Below are positions 25,022 to 31,483 of a stretch of 31,483 nt of DNA, one piece after another (position 1 is the first letter of the stretch; every line of letters starts with the position of its first letter). Source of the DNA: M55B129 sp034189085. Its GTDB lineage: Bacteria; Bacillota; Dethiobacteria; DTU022. A program made the position numbers and the translations under genes. Under the pieces are notes generated by a model that ran no database searches, was not told where the DNA came from, and worked only from the letters and a program-made list of their open reading frames with translations. The stretch lies in the NCBI GenBank assembly GCA_034189085.1, contig JAXHVH010000025.1, forward strand, positions 1 to 31,483, written 5' to 3'.

Positions 25022-26803
25022 ATGAGTGAGTTAATTAAGGGCGGCGCATTTCTGCTGGGTCCGGTTGACGAAAACACTGTATTTACACCCGAGGATTTTG
25101 ACGATTTTCACCTGATGATCAAAAAATCAAGCTATGATTTCATGATGAACAAGGTTGAACCAAAGATTGACGAGATTGAAAAAAAGGCGGAAGGAGTAAC
25201 AACAGGGCTATTGCGCCAGGCTGGTGAACTGGGACTGCTTGCAAGTGATATTCCGGAGGAATATGGTGGTGAAGAGGCGGACAAAATTACCACTATTATC
25301 CTGGCCGAAAATGCTTCGATAAGCAGCAGTTCCTTTGCTACTGCTTTTGGTGCTCATACAGGGATCGGCACTTTGCCAATTGTTTATTTCGGTAATGAGG
25401 AACAGAAGAAAAAATATCTCCCTGCCCTGGCGACTGGTGAAAAAATAGCCGCTTATGCTCTTACTGAGCCGGAAGCAGGATCTGATGCCCTGAGCATTAA
25501 AACTAAGGCAGTGCTTTCTGAAGATGGCACGTACTATATTCTGAACGGTGCGAAGCAGTATACCACCAATGCCGCCTGGGCTGATATTATCATCACATAT
25601 GCCAAAATTGACGGAGAAAGATTTACCGCTTTTATCATTGATGCAGACACTGAGGGAGTATCAGTGGACCCGGAAGAGAAAAAAATGGGGATCAAGGGTT
25701 CTTCCACCTGCAGTGTAATTCTTGAAAATGCAAAAGTTCCGGTGGAAAACATGCTCTGGGTTGAGGGCAAAGGTCATCAGGTTGCTTTTAATACTTTAAA
25801 CATCGGGCGATTTAAACTCGGGGCGGGAGCCCTTGGAGGAGCCAAAAGAGCCATTGAATATGCTGCCGACTATGCCCTGCAGAGGCAACAGTTTAATCAG
25901 CCCATTGCCCAGTTTAATCTGATCAAGAATAAGTTTGCCAACATGACAATTCTAACCTATATGATTGAAAGCATGATTTACCGCATCGCCGGCCTGGTTG
26001 ATGCAAAAATGGAAGAATTCAAGGAAAGCGGAGCTGAGCCGTCGGAAATTGTCAAAGCTATATATGAATATGCAATTGAGTGTTCAATTTCCAAGGTTTT
26101 CTGTTCGGAAGCACTTGATTACGTAGTCGATGAAGCTGTGCAAATTTTTGGGGGTTACGGATACAGTGAGGACTATCCCGTTGAAAGAGCCTATCGTGAC
26201 AGCCGCATTTTACGCATCTTTGAAGGGACCAATGAAATTAACCGTATACTTATTCCGGGAACTCTTCTGCGTAAGGCCATGAAAGGCGAGCTACCATTCA
26301 TGGAGGCTGTCGTGAACCTTGGAGGCGAACTGGCCAAACTGAAGGATGCCCAGATTCCTGAAAGCAGCCCGGAAAAAGAAGAGTTTTACCTGGAGAATAT
26401 GAAGAAGCTTTTCCTGCTTGCTGCCGGGAATGCTGCCCGTGAATTTGCTGATAAAATTACAGACGAGCAGGAAGTTCTCAGCCGCCTGGCAGATATGGCT
26501 ATGGAAATATTTGCTGCCGAAAGCGGGTTGTTGAGAGCGAAGAAAATGACAGCTGGTGGTGAAAAAGATGAATCAAGACTGGCCATGAATATGACCAAAT
26601 GTTTCTTCAATGAAATGGTGCCAAAGATGGATACCTGGGCAAAAGAAATTATTGCCGCTACCCTTAAGGACGAAGCGGCAGCAAAAGCAAATTCCGGTAT
26701 CCGTTTGTTGACCCGGTTTAACCCAATCAATACCTATGGTATGAAGAGGGAAATTGCCGATGCCGTGTATGTGGATAAAAAGTATTTTCTCGATCGGATG
26801 TAA
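25022..26803 (+). CDS. Acyl-CoA dehydrogenase, long form with C-terminal extension
   Basis: This 593-residue flavoenzyme starts at ATG 25022, with AAGGGGTG upstream. The N-terminal helical domain (about 30-150) contains GELGLLASDIPEEYGG. AYALTEPEAGSDALSIKT and IKGSSTCSVILENAKVP are the middle beta-domain signatures. RQQFNQPIAQFNLIKNKFANM and the YGYSEDYPVERAYRDSR region build the C-terminal helical domain. The usual catalytic base is the Glu of RIFEGTNEINR. About 150 further residues follow, as in the long acyl-CoA dehydrogenases of Bacillota such as Bacillus FadE-type proteins. It oxidises acyl-CoA to enoyl-CoA and passes electrons to electron-transfer flavoprotein. No etfAB or other beta-oxidation gene is adjacent, so its chain-length preference is open. 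Confidence 0.9.
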   Translation: MSELIKGGAFLLGPVDENTVFTPEDFDDFHLMIKKSSYDFMMNKVEPKIDEIEKKAEGVTTGLLRQAGELGLLASDIPEEYGGEEADKITTIILAENASISSSSFATAFGAHTGIGTLPIVYFGNEEQKKKYLPALATGEKIAAYALTEPEAGSDALSIKTKAVLSEDGTYYILNGAKQYTTNAAWADIIITYAKIDGERFTAFIIDADTEGVSVDPEEKKMGIKGSSTCSVILENAKVPVENMLWVEGKGHQVAFNTLNIGRFKLGAGALGGAKRAIEYAADYALQRQQFNQPIAQFNLIKNKFANMTILTYMIESMIYRIAGLVDAKMEEFKESGAEPSEIVKAIYEYAIECSISKVFCSEALDYVVDEAVQIFGGYGYSEDYPVERAYRDSRILRIFEGTNEINRILIPGTLLRKAMKGELPFMEAVVNLGGELAKLKDAQIPESSPEKEEFYLENMKKLFLLAAGNAAREFADKITDEQEVLSRLADMAMEIFAAESGLLRAKKMTAGGEKDESRLAMNMTKCFFNEMVPKMDTWAKEIIAATLKDEAAAKANSGIRLLTRFNPINTYGMKREIADAVYVDKKYFLDRM

Positions 26804-26867
26804 TTATTTACCTGCACGTGTGAAAAAGATTAGATAATTAAATACACAATGACAAAAAAGAAACGTA

Positions 26868-26900
26868 AAAGGGAGCGGTTAAAACCGCTCCCTTTACTTT
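26868..26900. terminator. Bidirectional terminator between acyl-CoA dehydrogenase and rpmB
   Basis: A 13-bp perfect stem, aaagggagcggtt (26868-26880) and its complement (26883-26895), has A-rich and T-rich flanks on both sides. It lies between the convergent acyl-CoA dehydrogenase and rpmB genes. Confidence 0.8.
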
Positions 26901-26926
26901 TGGGAATCAATTTTATCAATGATAGA

Positions 26927-27118
26927 TTAGATCGCCCGTTCAATTTTTCCCGATTTGATACAGCGGGTGCAAACATAAGCCCGTCTGGGCGTACCATTTA
27001 TCATGATTTTAATTTTTTGCATGTTCGGACGCCAGGTGCGTTTTGTTTTGATATTAGAGTGGCTGACTTTATGTCCGGTTGTTTTACTTTTATGACAAAC
27101 TGCGCAAATTTTGGCCAT
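26927..27118 (-). CDS. rpmB: 50S ribosomal protein bL28
   Basis: A 63-residue basic protein from the ATG at 27118, with GGGGGAGGGA upstream. The 18 extra codons upstream of it are not used. Its sequence begins MAKICAVCHKSKTTGHKVSHS and ends YVCTRCIKSGKIERA. Two CxxC pairs (CAVC and CTRC) make it the zinc-binding form. KRTWRPNMQKIKI is the family signature. It lies alone, divergent from coaD, and is followed by a strong terminator. Genomes with zinc-binding bL28 sometimes also carry a zinc-free paralog; none is in this window. Confidence 0.97.
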   Translation of the reverse strand: MAKICAVCHKSKTTGHKVSHSNIKTKRTWRPNMQKIKIMINGTPRRAYVCTRCIKSGKIERAI

Positions 27119-27278
27119 AATAACGTCCCTCCCCCTGCTTGTTATGTCACGAATAATATTGTAGCACATCAAAATGTTTCAAACAAGAAAAGATTTATGG
27201 ATGTGCAGGTTATGAAGGGGATTTAGCGAAACTAAAAGGGAATGTCATTTTACTGCTCATAGCAAAGGAGGTAATAAG

Positions 27279-27758
27279 TTGAGTCAAGCGATCTATCCCG
27301 GTAGTTTCGATCCGGTAACTAAAGGACACCTTGACATTATCATCAGAGCAAGCAAAATTATGGATCACCTGACAGTAGCAGTCCTGGATAATCCCCGTAA
27401 AGTGGCGACTTATAACATTGAAGATCGGCTGGAAATGCTAAGAATGGTGACTAAGCCCTATCCAAATGTTGATGTGGAGTACTTCAAGGGATTACTCATC
27501 GAGTATGCGCAACAAAAAAGTGTTAATATTATCATTAAAGGGTTACGGGCTATGTCTGATTTCGAATTTGAATTCCAGATGGCTCTGGTTAACCAGAAGC
27601 TCAACGCTGATATCGAAACCTTGTTTATGATGACCAACAGCAAATATTCTTATATAAGCTCAAGCATTGTTAAAGAAATTGCAGCATTTGGCGGTAAGAT
27701 CAGCAACCTGGTCCCGCCGGAAGTGCATGAGATGATTCTAGCCAAATTTAACAAGTAG
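27279..27758 (+). CDS. coaD: Phosphopantetheine adenylyltransferase
   Basis: A 159-residue protein starting with TTG at 27279, preceded by AAAGGAGG, an excellent ribosome binding site. AIYPGSFDPVTKGHLDII carries the nucleotidyltransferase TxGH motif (Thr14-His17). GLRAMSDFEFEFQMALVNQ and the C-terminal ISSSIVKEIAAFGG are diagnostic. It adds AMP to 4'-phosphopantetheine to make dephospho-CoA, the penultimate step of coenzyme A synthesis. Length is normal. In Bacillota coaD often neighbours ylbL/sepM, as here. Confidence 0.97.
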   Translation: MSQAIYPGSFDPVTKGHLDIIIRASKIMDHLTVAVLDNPRKVATYNIEDRLEMLRMVTKPYPNVDVEYFKGLLIEYAQQKSVNIIIKGLRAMSDFEFEFQMALVNQKLNADIETLFMMTNSKYSYISSSIVKEIAAFGGKISNLVPPEVHEMILAKFNK

Positions 27759-27852
27759 AAGATAGAGGCAGTGCATCTTAAATGGTTTAGATATGAAAAC
27801 GCATCAATAGCAGGACAGTGTATCATCATGGATATGGAGTGATGGAACGGAA

Positions 27853-28131
27853 ATGTCTTTCTTGAAAAGCAACTACCTGGAAATATTCCTGGCAGCAGGT
27901 AAGAATGTGCCTGTTCCCACCGGTAATCTGATTTTTTTCGGTATCCTTATTATCGCCGTCGGCCTTGCATCATTGATTTATCCGCAAATTTTCTGGCACC
28001 TTCGGGTAGGGCGAAAAGTGCCTGATATGGCTCCGAACAGAGCATATTTAACCCTTCTTCGTTTCGGCGGCATACTGGTTATTATCCTTGGATTGGTTAT
28101 GTTGGATTATTGCGGTTTGTTTGGTCGTTAA
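27853..28131 (+). CDS. Small two-helix membrane protein
   Basis: A 92-residue protein starting at ATG 27853, with tggaacggaa upstream. Two hydrophobic segments, about 26-42 (FFGILIIAVGLASLIYP) and 71-86 (GGILVIILGLVMLDY), flank a basic linker containing WHLRVGRKVPD. The pattern of a proline near the end of helix one, a tryptophan and basic residues after it, and a glycine-rich second helix recalls small uncharacterised Bacillota membrane proteins of the DUF6199 kind, but I cannot confirm the family. Placement between coaD and a SepM-type protease suggests co-transcription and possibly a membrane partner of the protease; that is inference. Confidence 0.7.
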   Translation: MSFLKSNYLEIFLAAGKNVPVPTGNLIFFGILIIAVGLASLIYPQIFWHLRVGRKVPDMAPNRAYLTLLRFGGILVIILGLVMLDYCGLFGR

Positions 28132-28188
28132 ATAACTTGAGGACAAATTATATCATTCAAGCTCTTTGATATGAGAGAGGTTGTGCTG

Positions 28189-29181
28189 TTGAAACAGAAA
28201 AGGTTAAGTACAGTATTACTGGTCATTATCGTTATCATTGTTCTGGGGCTCTTTATTCCCATCGATTACTATGTAGTCAGGCCAAGCAGGGCAGTTGAGT
28301 TGAGTGGATTAATTACGGTTGAAGGAGCAGATACTGGAGATGAGGGGAAATTCTATCTGGTAACCGTTACCCAGCAAAACGCCAGCCTCACATTTGCTGC
28401 AGTGGCTTATTTCCATCCGCACATGGAATTAAGGCCGTCAAGTTCGGTTTTACCGGCAGACATGGACGAAGAGGAATATCGCGAATTGTTGGTTGAATAC
28501 ATGACTGAAAGCCAGCACATGGCCAAAGTAGTTGCCCTTCGTGAGAGTGGGTACGATGTAACGATTATTAGTGAGGGCGTTGAGGTGATCGGTTTTTTGG
28601 AAGATACAGAGGCTTCTGATTATCTGCAGGAAGGCGACATAATACATGCAGTAGATGGAAAAGAAATCTACCTGGCTTCGGAAGTGACTGTCCTGGTGCA
28701 GGATCGCCGGGTTGGCGATGATGTAACTCTCACCATAGAACGGGACAATCAAAAAATGACCGTAACAGTTCCAACTTATCCCGGCCCTGATGATCCTGAA
28801 ATACCGAGGATTGGAATATACATAAAATCTTTGCCCTGGGAACCGGTTATTCCTATAGATGTGAACATTGATACAGGCTCAATTGGCGGCCCGTCAGCGG
28901 GGTTGATGTTTGTTTTGGAGATCATGAATCAATTATTGCCTCAAGATTTGACGGCAGGTAAAAATATTGCCGGCACCGGTACAATCGACCTGGATGGCAA
29001 AGTGGGCCGAATTGGAGGAGTAAAGCAGAAAATAATCGCTGCAAAAAAAGCTGGAGCAAAGTATTTCTTTGTGCCGGAAGGAAATTTTGAAGAAGCTAAG
29101 CCGGTTGCCGAAGATATCACCCTTGTTCCCGTTTCTTCCCTGGAAGATGCACTTAGTTTTCTGGCAGAACTAAATGAATAA
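28189..29181 (+). CDS. SepM/YlbL-type PDZ-Lon membrane protease
   Basis: The TTG at 28189 is preferred: GAGAGG lies 9 nt upstream. The in-frame ATG at 28171 has no ribosome binding site. Length is 330 residues. An N-terminal membrane anchor (STVLLVIIVIIVLGLFIPI, about 7-25) is followed by an extracellular part. A PDZ domain (about 120-195) contains EGDIIHAVDGKEI. The C-terminal Lon-type proteolytic domain has the Ser-Lys dyad: Ser236 in GSIGGPSAGLMF and Lys279 in GGVKQKIIAAKKAGA. In Streptococcus mutans the relative SepM trims competence peptide on the cell surface. YlbL of Bacillus is the closer functional analogue by context. Substrates here are unknown. Confidence 0.93.
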   Translation: MKQKRLSTVLLVIIVIIVLGLFIPIDYYVVRPSRAVELSGLITVEGADTGDEGKFYLVTVTQQNASLTFAAVAYFHPHMELRPSSSVLPADMDEEEYRELLVEYMTESQHMAKVVALRESGYDVTIISEGVEVIGFLEDTEASDYLQEGDIIHAVDGKEIYLASEVTVLVQDRRVGDDVTLTIERDNQKMTVTVPTYPGPDDPEIPRIGIYIKSLPWEPVIPIDVNIDTGSIGGPSAGLMFVLEIMNQLLPQDLTAGKNIAGTGTIDLDGKVGRIGGVKQKIIAAKKAGAKYFFVPEGNFEEAKPVAEDITLVPVSSLEDALSFLAELNE

Positions 29182-29199
29182 AATAATTGGTCTCTTGTT

Positions 29200-29228
29200 T
29201 TGACTCTGATTTAAGGTGATGCTATACT
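29200..29228 (+). promoter_or_regulatory. Promoter of the RNase P RNA gene
   Basis: TTGACT (29200-29205) and TATACT (29223-29228) are separated by exactly 17 nt, a near-consensus sigma-A promoter. Transcription would start about 10-15 nt upstream of the RNase P RNA. Confidence 0.85.
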
Positions 29229-29243
29229 AAAATAAGAAGAACG

Positions 29244-29737
29244 GGAACCGAGTAAACAAGGCGGCCGCGGGAAGAAGACCGCAAGGTGCTTCTCGAGGAA
29301 AGTCCGAGCTCCGTAGGGCAGGGTGCTGGGTAACGCCCAGTGAGGGTGACCTTAAGGCCAGTGCCACAGAAAACATACCGCCAGGCACTCAAATTTTGCC
29401 ATCATTTTCTGCAGTCGGATTCAACCAAAGATAATACCTGAAATACAGCATAATTACGGAACACTGAGACAGTTGTTAAGAAACATTTAAAGTTGGCAGT
29501 ATTTGAGTGCCTGGTAAGGGTGCAACGGTGCGGTAAGAGCGCACCAGAAACCGGGAGACCGGTTTGCTAGGTAAACCCCACCCGGAGCAAGACCAAATAG
29601 GGGGAGGATGAAGTTGCCCGCCGACTCCCCGGGTTAGGTCGCTTGAGGTGTCAGGCAACTGATATCAAAGATAGATGGCTGCTACCCGTGGTTTACACCA
29701 TGGGAACAGAACTCGGCTTATGAGTTTGCTCGGTTCC
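29244..29737 (+). ncRNA. rnpB: RNase P RNA, type A, with extended P12
   Basis: The ends pair as helix P1: ggaaccgagtaaac at 29244 onward with gtttgctcggttcc ending at 29737. Conserved core blocks are present: gaggaaagtccgagctcc, cagggtgctgggtaacgcccag, gccacagaaa, ggtaagggtgcaacggtg, gagcaagaccaaata and acagaactcggctta. The last of these is the universal 3' core. The order and the P6/P7-type arms fit type A rather than the B type of Bacillus. The RNA cleaves 5' leaders from pre-tRNAs with the RnpA protein. Its length of about 494 nt exceeds the usual 350-400 because P12 carries an extra of roughly 100 nt (29381-29514). Boundaries are set by the P1 pairing. Confidence 0.95.
29381..29514 (+). 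other. Extended P12 arm within the RNase P RNA
   Basis: A 13-bp perfect stem, ccaggcactcaaa (29381-29393) with tttgagtgcctgg (29502-29514), is continued by tgcca (29397-29401) and tggca (29494-29498). It encloses roughly 90 nt of AU-rich sequence with no evident further pairing. It replaces the short hairpin that normally occupies this position. Confidence 0.75.
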
Positions 29738-29769
29738 TGAATATTTAATCTAAAACTTTCAGTCTGGTT

Positions 29770-29798
29770 AAAAGACGCCTTCATGGCGTCTTTTCTGT
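29770..29798 (+). terminator. Terminator downstream of rnpB
   Basis: Stem aaaagacgcc (29770-29779) and ggcgtctttt (29785-29794) with a 5-nt loop; the 3' side ends in a T-run. It lies about 33 nt after the RNase P RNA and before tyrS. Confidence 0.85.
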
Positions 29799-29816
29799 TT
29801 TTCAGCACAATGACTG

Positions 29817-29844
29817 TTAATAACACTGTTTAATATGGTAGAAT
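29817..29844 (+). promoter_or_regulatory. Putative promoter for tyrS
   Basis: TTAATA (29817-29822) and TAGAAT (29839-29844) are 16 nt apart, after the rnpB terminator and about 60 nt upstream of the tyrS start codon. The leader is too short for a T-box riboswitch, and none was seen. Confidence 0.4.
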
Positions 29845-29904
29845 AACAGGGATTGTTTTAGATTAACAGAAAAAAGGAAAAAGGTAAAACTGGAGGTATT
29901 AAAT

Positions 29905-31116
29905 ATGGCTATGCTTAACGCTGCGGAGCAGTTTAAAATTTTAACTGAGAATACCGCTGAAATTATTACAGAGGAAGAATTCTGCAAAAAGCTGGAAAAT
30001 AGTGTGGCTAAAAACAAACCTTTGCGCTGCAAACTGGGTATTGATCCCTCTGCACCTGATCTGCATCTTGGTCATGCGGTTGTGCTTCATAAGTTGAGGC
30101 AATTTCAGGAACTGGGACATCACATTGTTATCATCCTTGGTGATTTTACGGGAATGGTGGGCGACCCTACCGGCCGCTCGGAAACCCGCAAGCAGCTCAC
30201 CACTGATGAAGTGATGGACAATGCCCGCACTTACCAGGAACAGATCTTTAATATTCTTGATCCTGATGAAACAGAGCTTGTTTTTAACAGCCAGTGGCTG
30301 GCCAAGCTTAATTTCACTGATGTTATCAAACTGGCTTCGACCATGACGGTAGCACGTATGATGGAAAGAGAAGATTTTGCCAGGAGGTATCAGGAGAAAG
30401 CGCCAATCAGTATCCATGAATTTTTCTACCCTCTCATGCAGGGGTACGATTCAATAGCAATAAAAGCAGACATTGAATTTGGGGCAACGGAACAGAAATT
30501 TAACCTGCTCATGGGCCGCCATCTCCAGCGGGAATACGGTCAGGAACCACAGGTTGCTTTTACCATGCCGATACTGGTGGGTCTCGATGGAGTTCAAAAA
30601 ATGTCGAAAAGCCTGGGTAACTATATTGGTATCACCGAAAAACCGGAAGAAATATACGGGAAAGTAATGTCCATAGCCGATAAACTGATGCCGGAGTATT
30701 ATCATCTGGGCACCGCCCTGCCTTCGGCAAAAGTGGAGGAAATTTTAAAAGAAGTTGAAAAAGGCAATTTACATCCTCGTGATGCCAAGATGCACCTGGC
30801 AAGGGAAATTGTTACTCTTTACCATGGCAGCGAAGCAGCACTGGAAGCGGAAAAACAGTTCAAACTTGTTTTTCAGAAAAAGGAGATACCGGAAGAGATG
30901 CCTTCCCATGAGTACAGTGGAACCGTTTCGCTTGTAGCATTGCTGGCTGAAACCGGCATGGTATCAAGCAAAAGCGAAGCCCGCCGTCTCATCCAGCAGA
31001 GGGGAGTTAAAATCAATGGGGAAACGGCAGAGGCTACAAATGCTGTTATGGACCGAAGAGGGGAATTTGTAGTTCAGGTCGGCAAACGAAAATTCGCGCG
31101 GATTGTTATCAAATAA
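29905..31116 (+). CDS. tyrS: Tyrosyl-tRNA synthetase
   Basis: This 403-residue class I synthetase starts at ATG 29905 with TGGAGG 8 nt upstream. The ATP-binding HLGH (HIGH-type) is at 54-57 in APDLHLGHAVVLHKL. KMSKS is at 232-236. GDFTGMVGDPTGRSETR and HEFFYPLMQGYDSIAI are typical of the TyrZ-like group, which differs from the E. coli-type TyrS. The C-terminal S4-like RNA-binding domain (about 335-403) ends with RRGEFVVQVGKRKFARIVIK. It charges tRNA-Tyr. There is no T-box leader upstream, unlike Bacillus tyrS and tyrZ. It is separated from rnpB by a terminator and probably has its own promoter. Confidence 0.96.
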   Translation: MAMLNAAEQFKILTENTAEIITEEEFCKKLENSVAKNKPLRCKLGIDPSAPDLHLGHAVVLHKLRQFQELGHHIVIILGDFTGMVGDPTGRSETRKQLTTDEVMDNARTYQEQIFNILDPDETELVFNSQWLAKLNFTDVIKLASTMTVARMMEREDFARRYQEKAPISIHEFFYPLMQGYDSIAIKADIEFGATEQKFNLLMGRHLQREYGQEPQVAFTMPILVGLDGVQKMSKSLGNYIGITEKPEEIYGKVMSIADKLMPEYYHLGTALPSAKVEEILKEVEKGNLHPRDAKMHLAREIVTLYHGSEAALEAEKQFKLVFQKKEIPEEMPSHEYSGTVSLVALLAETGMVSSKSEARRLIQQRGVKINGETAEATNAVMDRRGEFVVQVGKRKFARIVIK

Positions 31117-31193
31117 ACAATTGAATTTCGTAATAATTTTAAGATCAAATTAAATAATTGAATAGGTGTCCAGGCATTCCGTAAATGATCTTT

Positions 31194-31246
31194 AAAAACC
31201 ATAAAACAACCTCAAGCACAAGGGGTTATTGGGCCACGGTTTTTAT
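31194..31246 (+). terminator. Possible tyrS terminator
   Basis: aaaaacc (31194-31200) pairs with ggttttt (31238-31244). Between them, aacaacctc and ggggttatt add an imperfect inner stem. A short T-rich tract follows. It lies about 80 nt after the tyrS stop codon. Confidence 0.45.
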
Positions 31247-31325
31247 TTTGCAAATTCGAAAATTCTGTCGATCAATCTGATCGATTGGATCTATTTGGAA
31301 TATAACAACTTTAATACAATAAAAA

Positions 31326-31391
31326 GGAAATCCCTTTTCTTTGTCTAAGTGATTCTTTGTAGAAAAAAACACCTAAAAGAAAGGGATTTCC
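31326..31391 (+). repeat. Palindromic leader in front of the edge transposase
   Basis: ggaaatcccttt (31326-31337) and its exact complement (31380-31391) form a 12-bp stem with a 42-nt loop. The right arm covers the aaaggg ribosome binding site of the reading frame starting at 31393, so the RNA form would hide it. It may also coincide with the outer end of the IS. Confidence 0.6.
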
Positions 31392-31392
31392 C

Positions 31393-31483
31393 ATGAAGCC
31401 ACGCGCGCGTCAGCTCTTCAAATATATTAACAAAGTCTACGGGATATTTCAATCCCTTGCTGCGATTTCTGATGGGCGCATTA
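31393..31483 (+). CDS. Transposase-like protein, N-terminus (continues beyond window)
   Basis: From ATG 31393 the frame is open to the window end: 30 residues, MKPRARQLFKYINKVYGIFQ and then SLAAISDGRI. A basic N-terminus followed by FQSLAAISDGR resembles the start of DDE transposases from insertion sequences. The palindromic DNA in front of it and the codon composition also fit an IS. The ribosome binding site AAAGGG is inside the palindrome. The family cannot be fixed from so few residues. Confidence 0.5.
   Translation, partial: MKPRARQLFKYINKVYGIFQSLAAISDGRI

Larger units (their letters stand above)
31117..31392 (+). other. Region between tyrS and the edge transposase
   Basis: No gene is seen. 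It contains a terminator-like stem for tyrS and the palindromic leader of the following element (see separate entries). Confidence 0.5.

Noticed and set aside
26849..27226. 125-codon plus-strand frame over rpmB
   Set aside because: It is antisense to the clear bL28 gene and covers the terminator; the protein has no motif.
29476..29658. 60-codon minus-strand frame in rnpB
   Set aside because: It lies inside the RNase P RNA, whose conserved core explains the sequence.
1..31483. CRISPR array, prophage or defence island
   Set aside because: No regularly spaced direct repeats, no cas-like genes and no phage structural or restriction genes were seen.

Overview
The window looks like a chromosomal segment of an anaerobic Bacillota (Clostridia-like) bacterium. 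The reasons are gene order and content: topA, a XerC-type recombinase, hslV, hslU and codY run in the order known from Bacillus, and CodY itself is a Bacillota regulator. TTG and GTG starts are frequent, Shine-Dalgarno sequences are strong, and there is a rubredoxin, a CimA-type isoleucine route and an A-type RNase P RNA. I cannot name the genus from the sequence alone.

Left end (1-3270): an accessory, decaying region. It holds the tail of an XRE-type helix-turn-helix protein, a 17-bp perfect hairpin, and a minus-strand MFS transporter whose ribosome binding site lies in the terminal repeat of an IS3-family remnant. This is followed by a shrunken IS4-type transposase and a NYN-domain gene interrupted by one in-frame stop codon.

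Core block 1 (3313-7666): minus-strand comM/YifB-type AAA+ ATPase, then a plus-strand rubredoxin with a strong terminator, then a UvrD/PcrA-type helicase.

Core block 2 (7779-19723, all plus): cimA, three consecutive and distinct M42 metallo-aminopeptidases, dprA, topA, xerC-like recombinase, hslV, hslU and codY. Spacing is tight and several starts overlap or abut the previous stop, so this is probably one or two long transcripts. It combines isoleucine-precursor synthesis, peptide turnover, DNA uptake and topology, ATP-dependent proteolysis and the branched-chain amino acid/GTP-sensing regulator. trmFO, which sits between topA and codV in Bacillus, is absent.

Block 3 (20129-24691): a GNAT-fold protein directly followed by a fatty acyl-AMP ligase-like enzyme, probably a two-gene unit with its own promoter. 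A convergent DUF401-type membrane protein and a minus-strand tRNA-Leu(CAA), with a clear promoter and terminator, follow.

Block 4 (25022-31116): a long acyl-CoA dehydrogenase standing alone; minus-strand rpmB (bL28); coaD; a small two-helix membrane protein; a SepM/YlbL-type PDZ-Lon protease; the RNase P RNA gene with a greatly lengthened P12 arm, a consensus promoter and a nearby terminator; then tyrS. At the right edge a transposase-like reading frame begins behind a palindromic leader.

I saw no CRISPR array, prophage or defence island. The most unusual items are the acyl-AMP ligase/GNAT pair, the expanded RNase P P12 arm, the IS3-end/MFS junction and the palindromic leader of the edge transposase.
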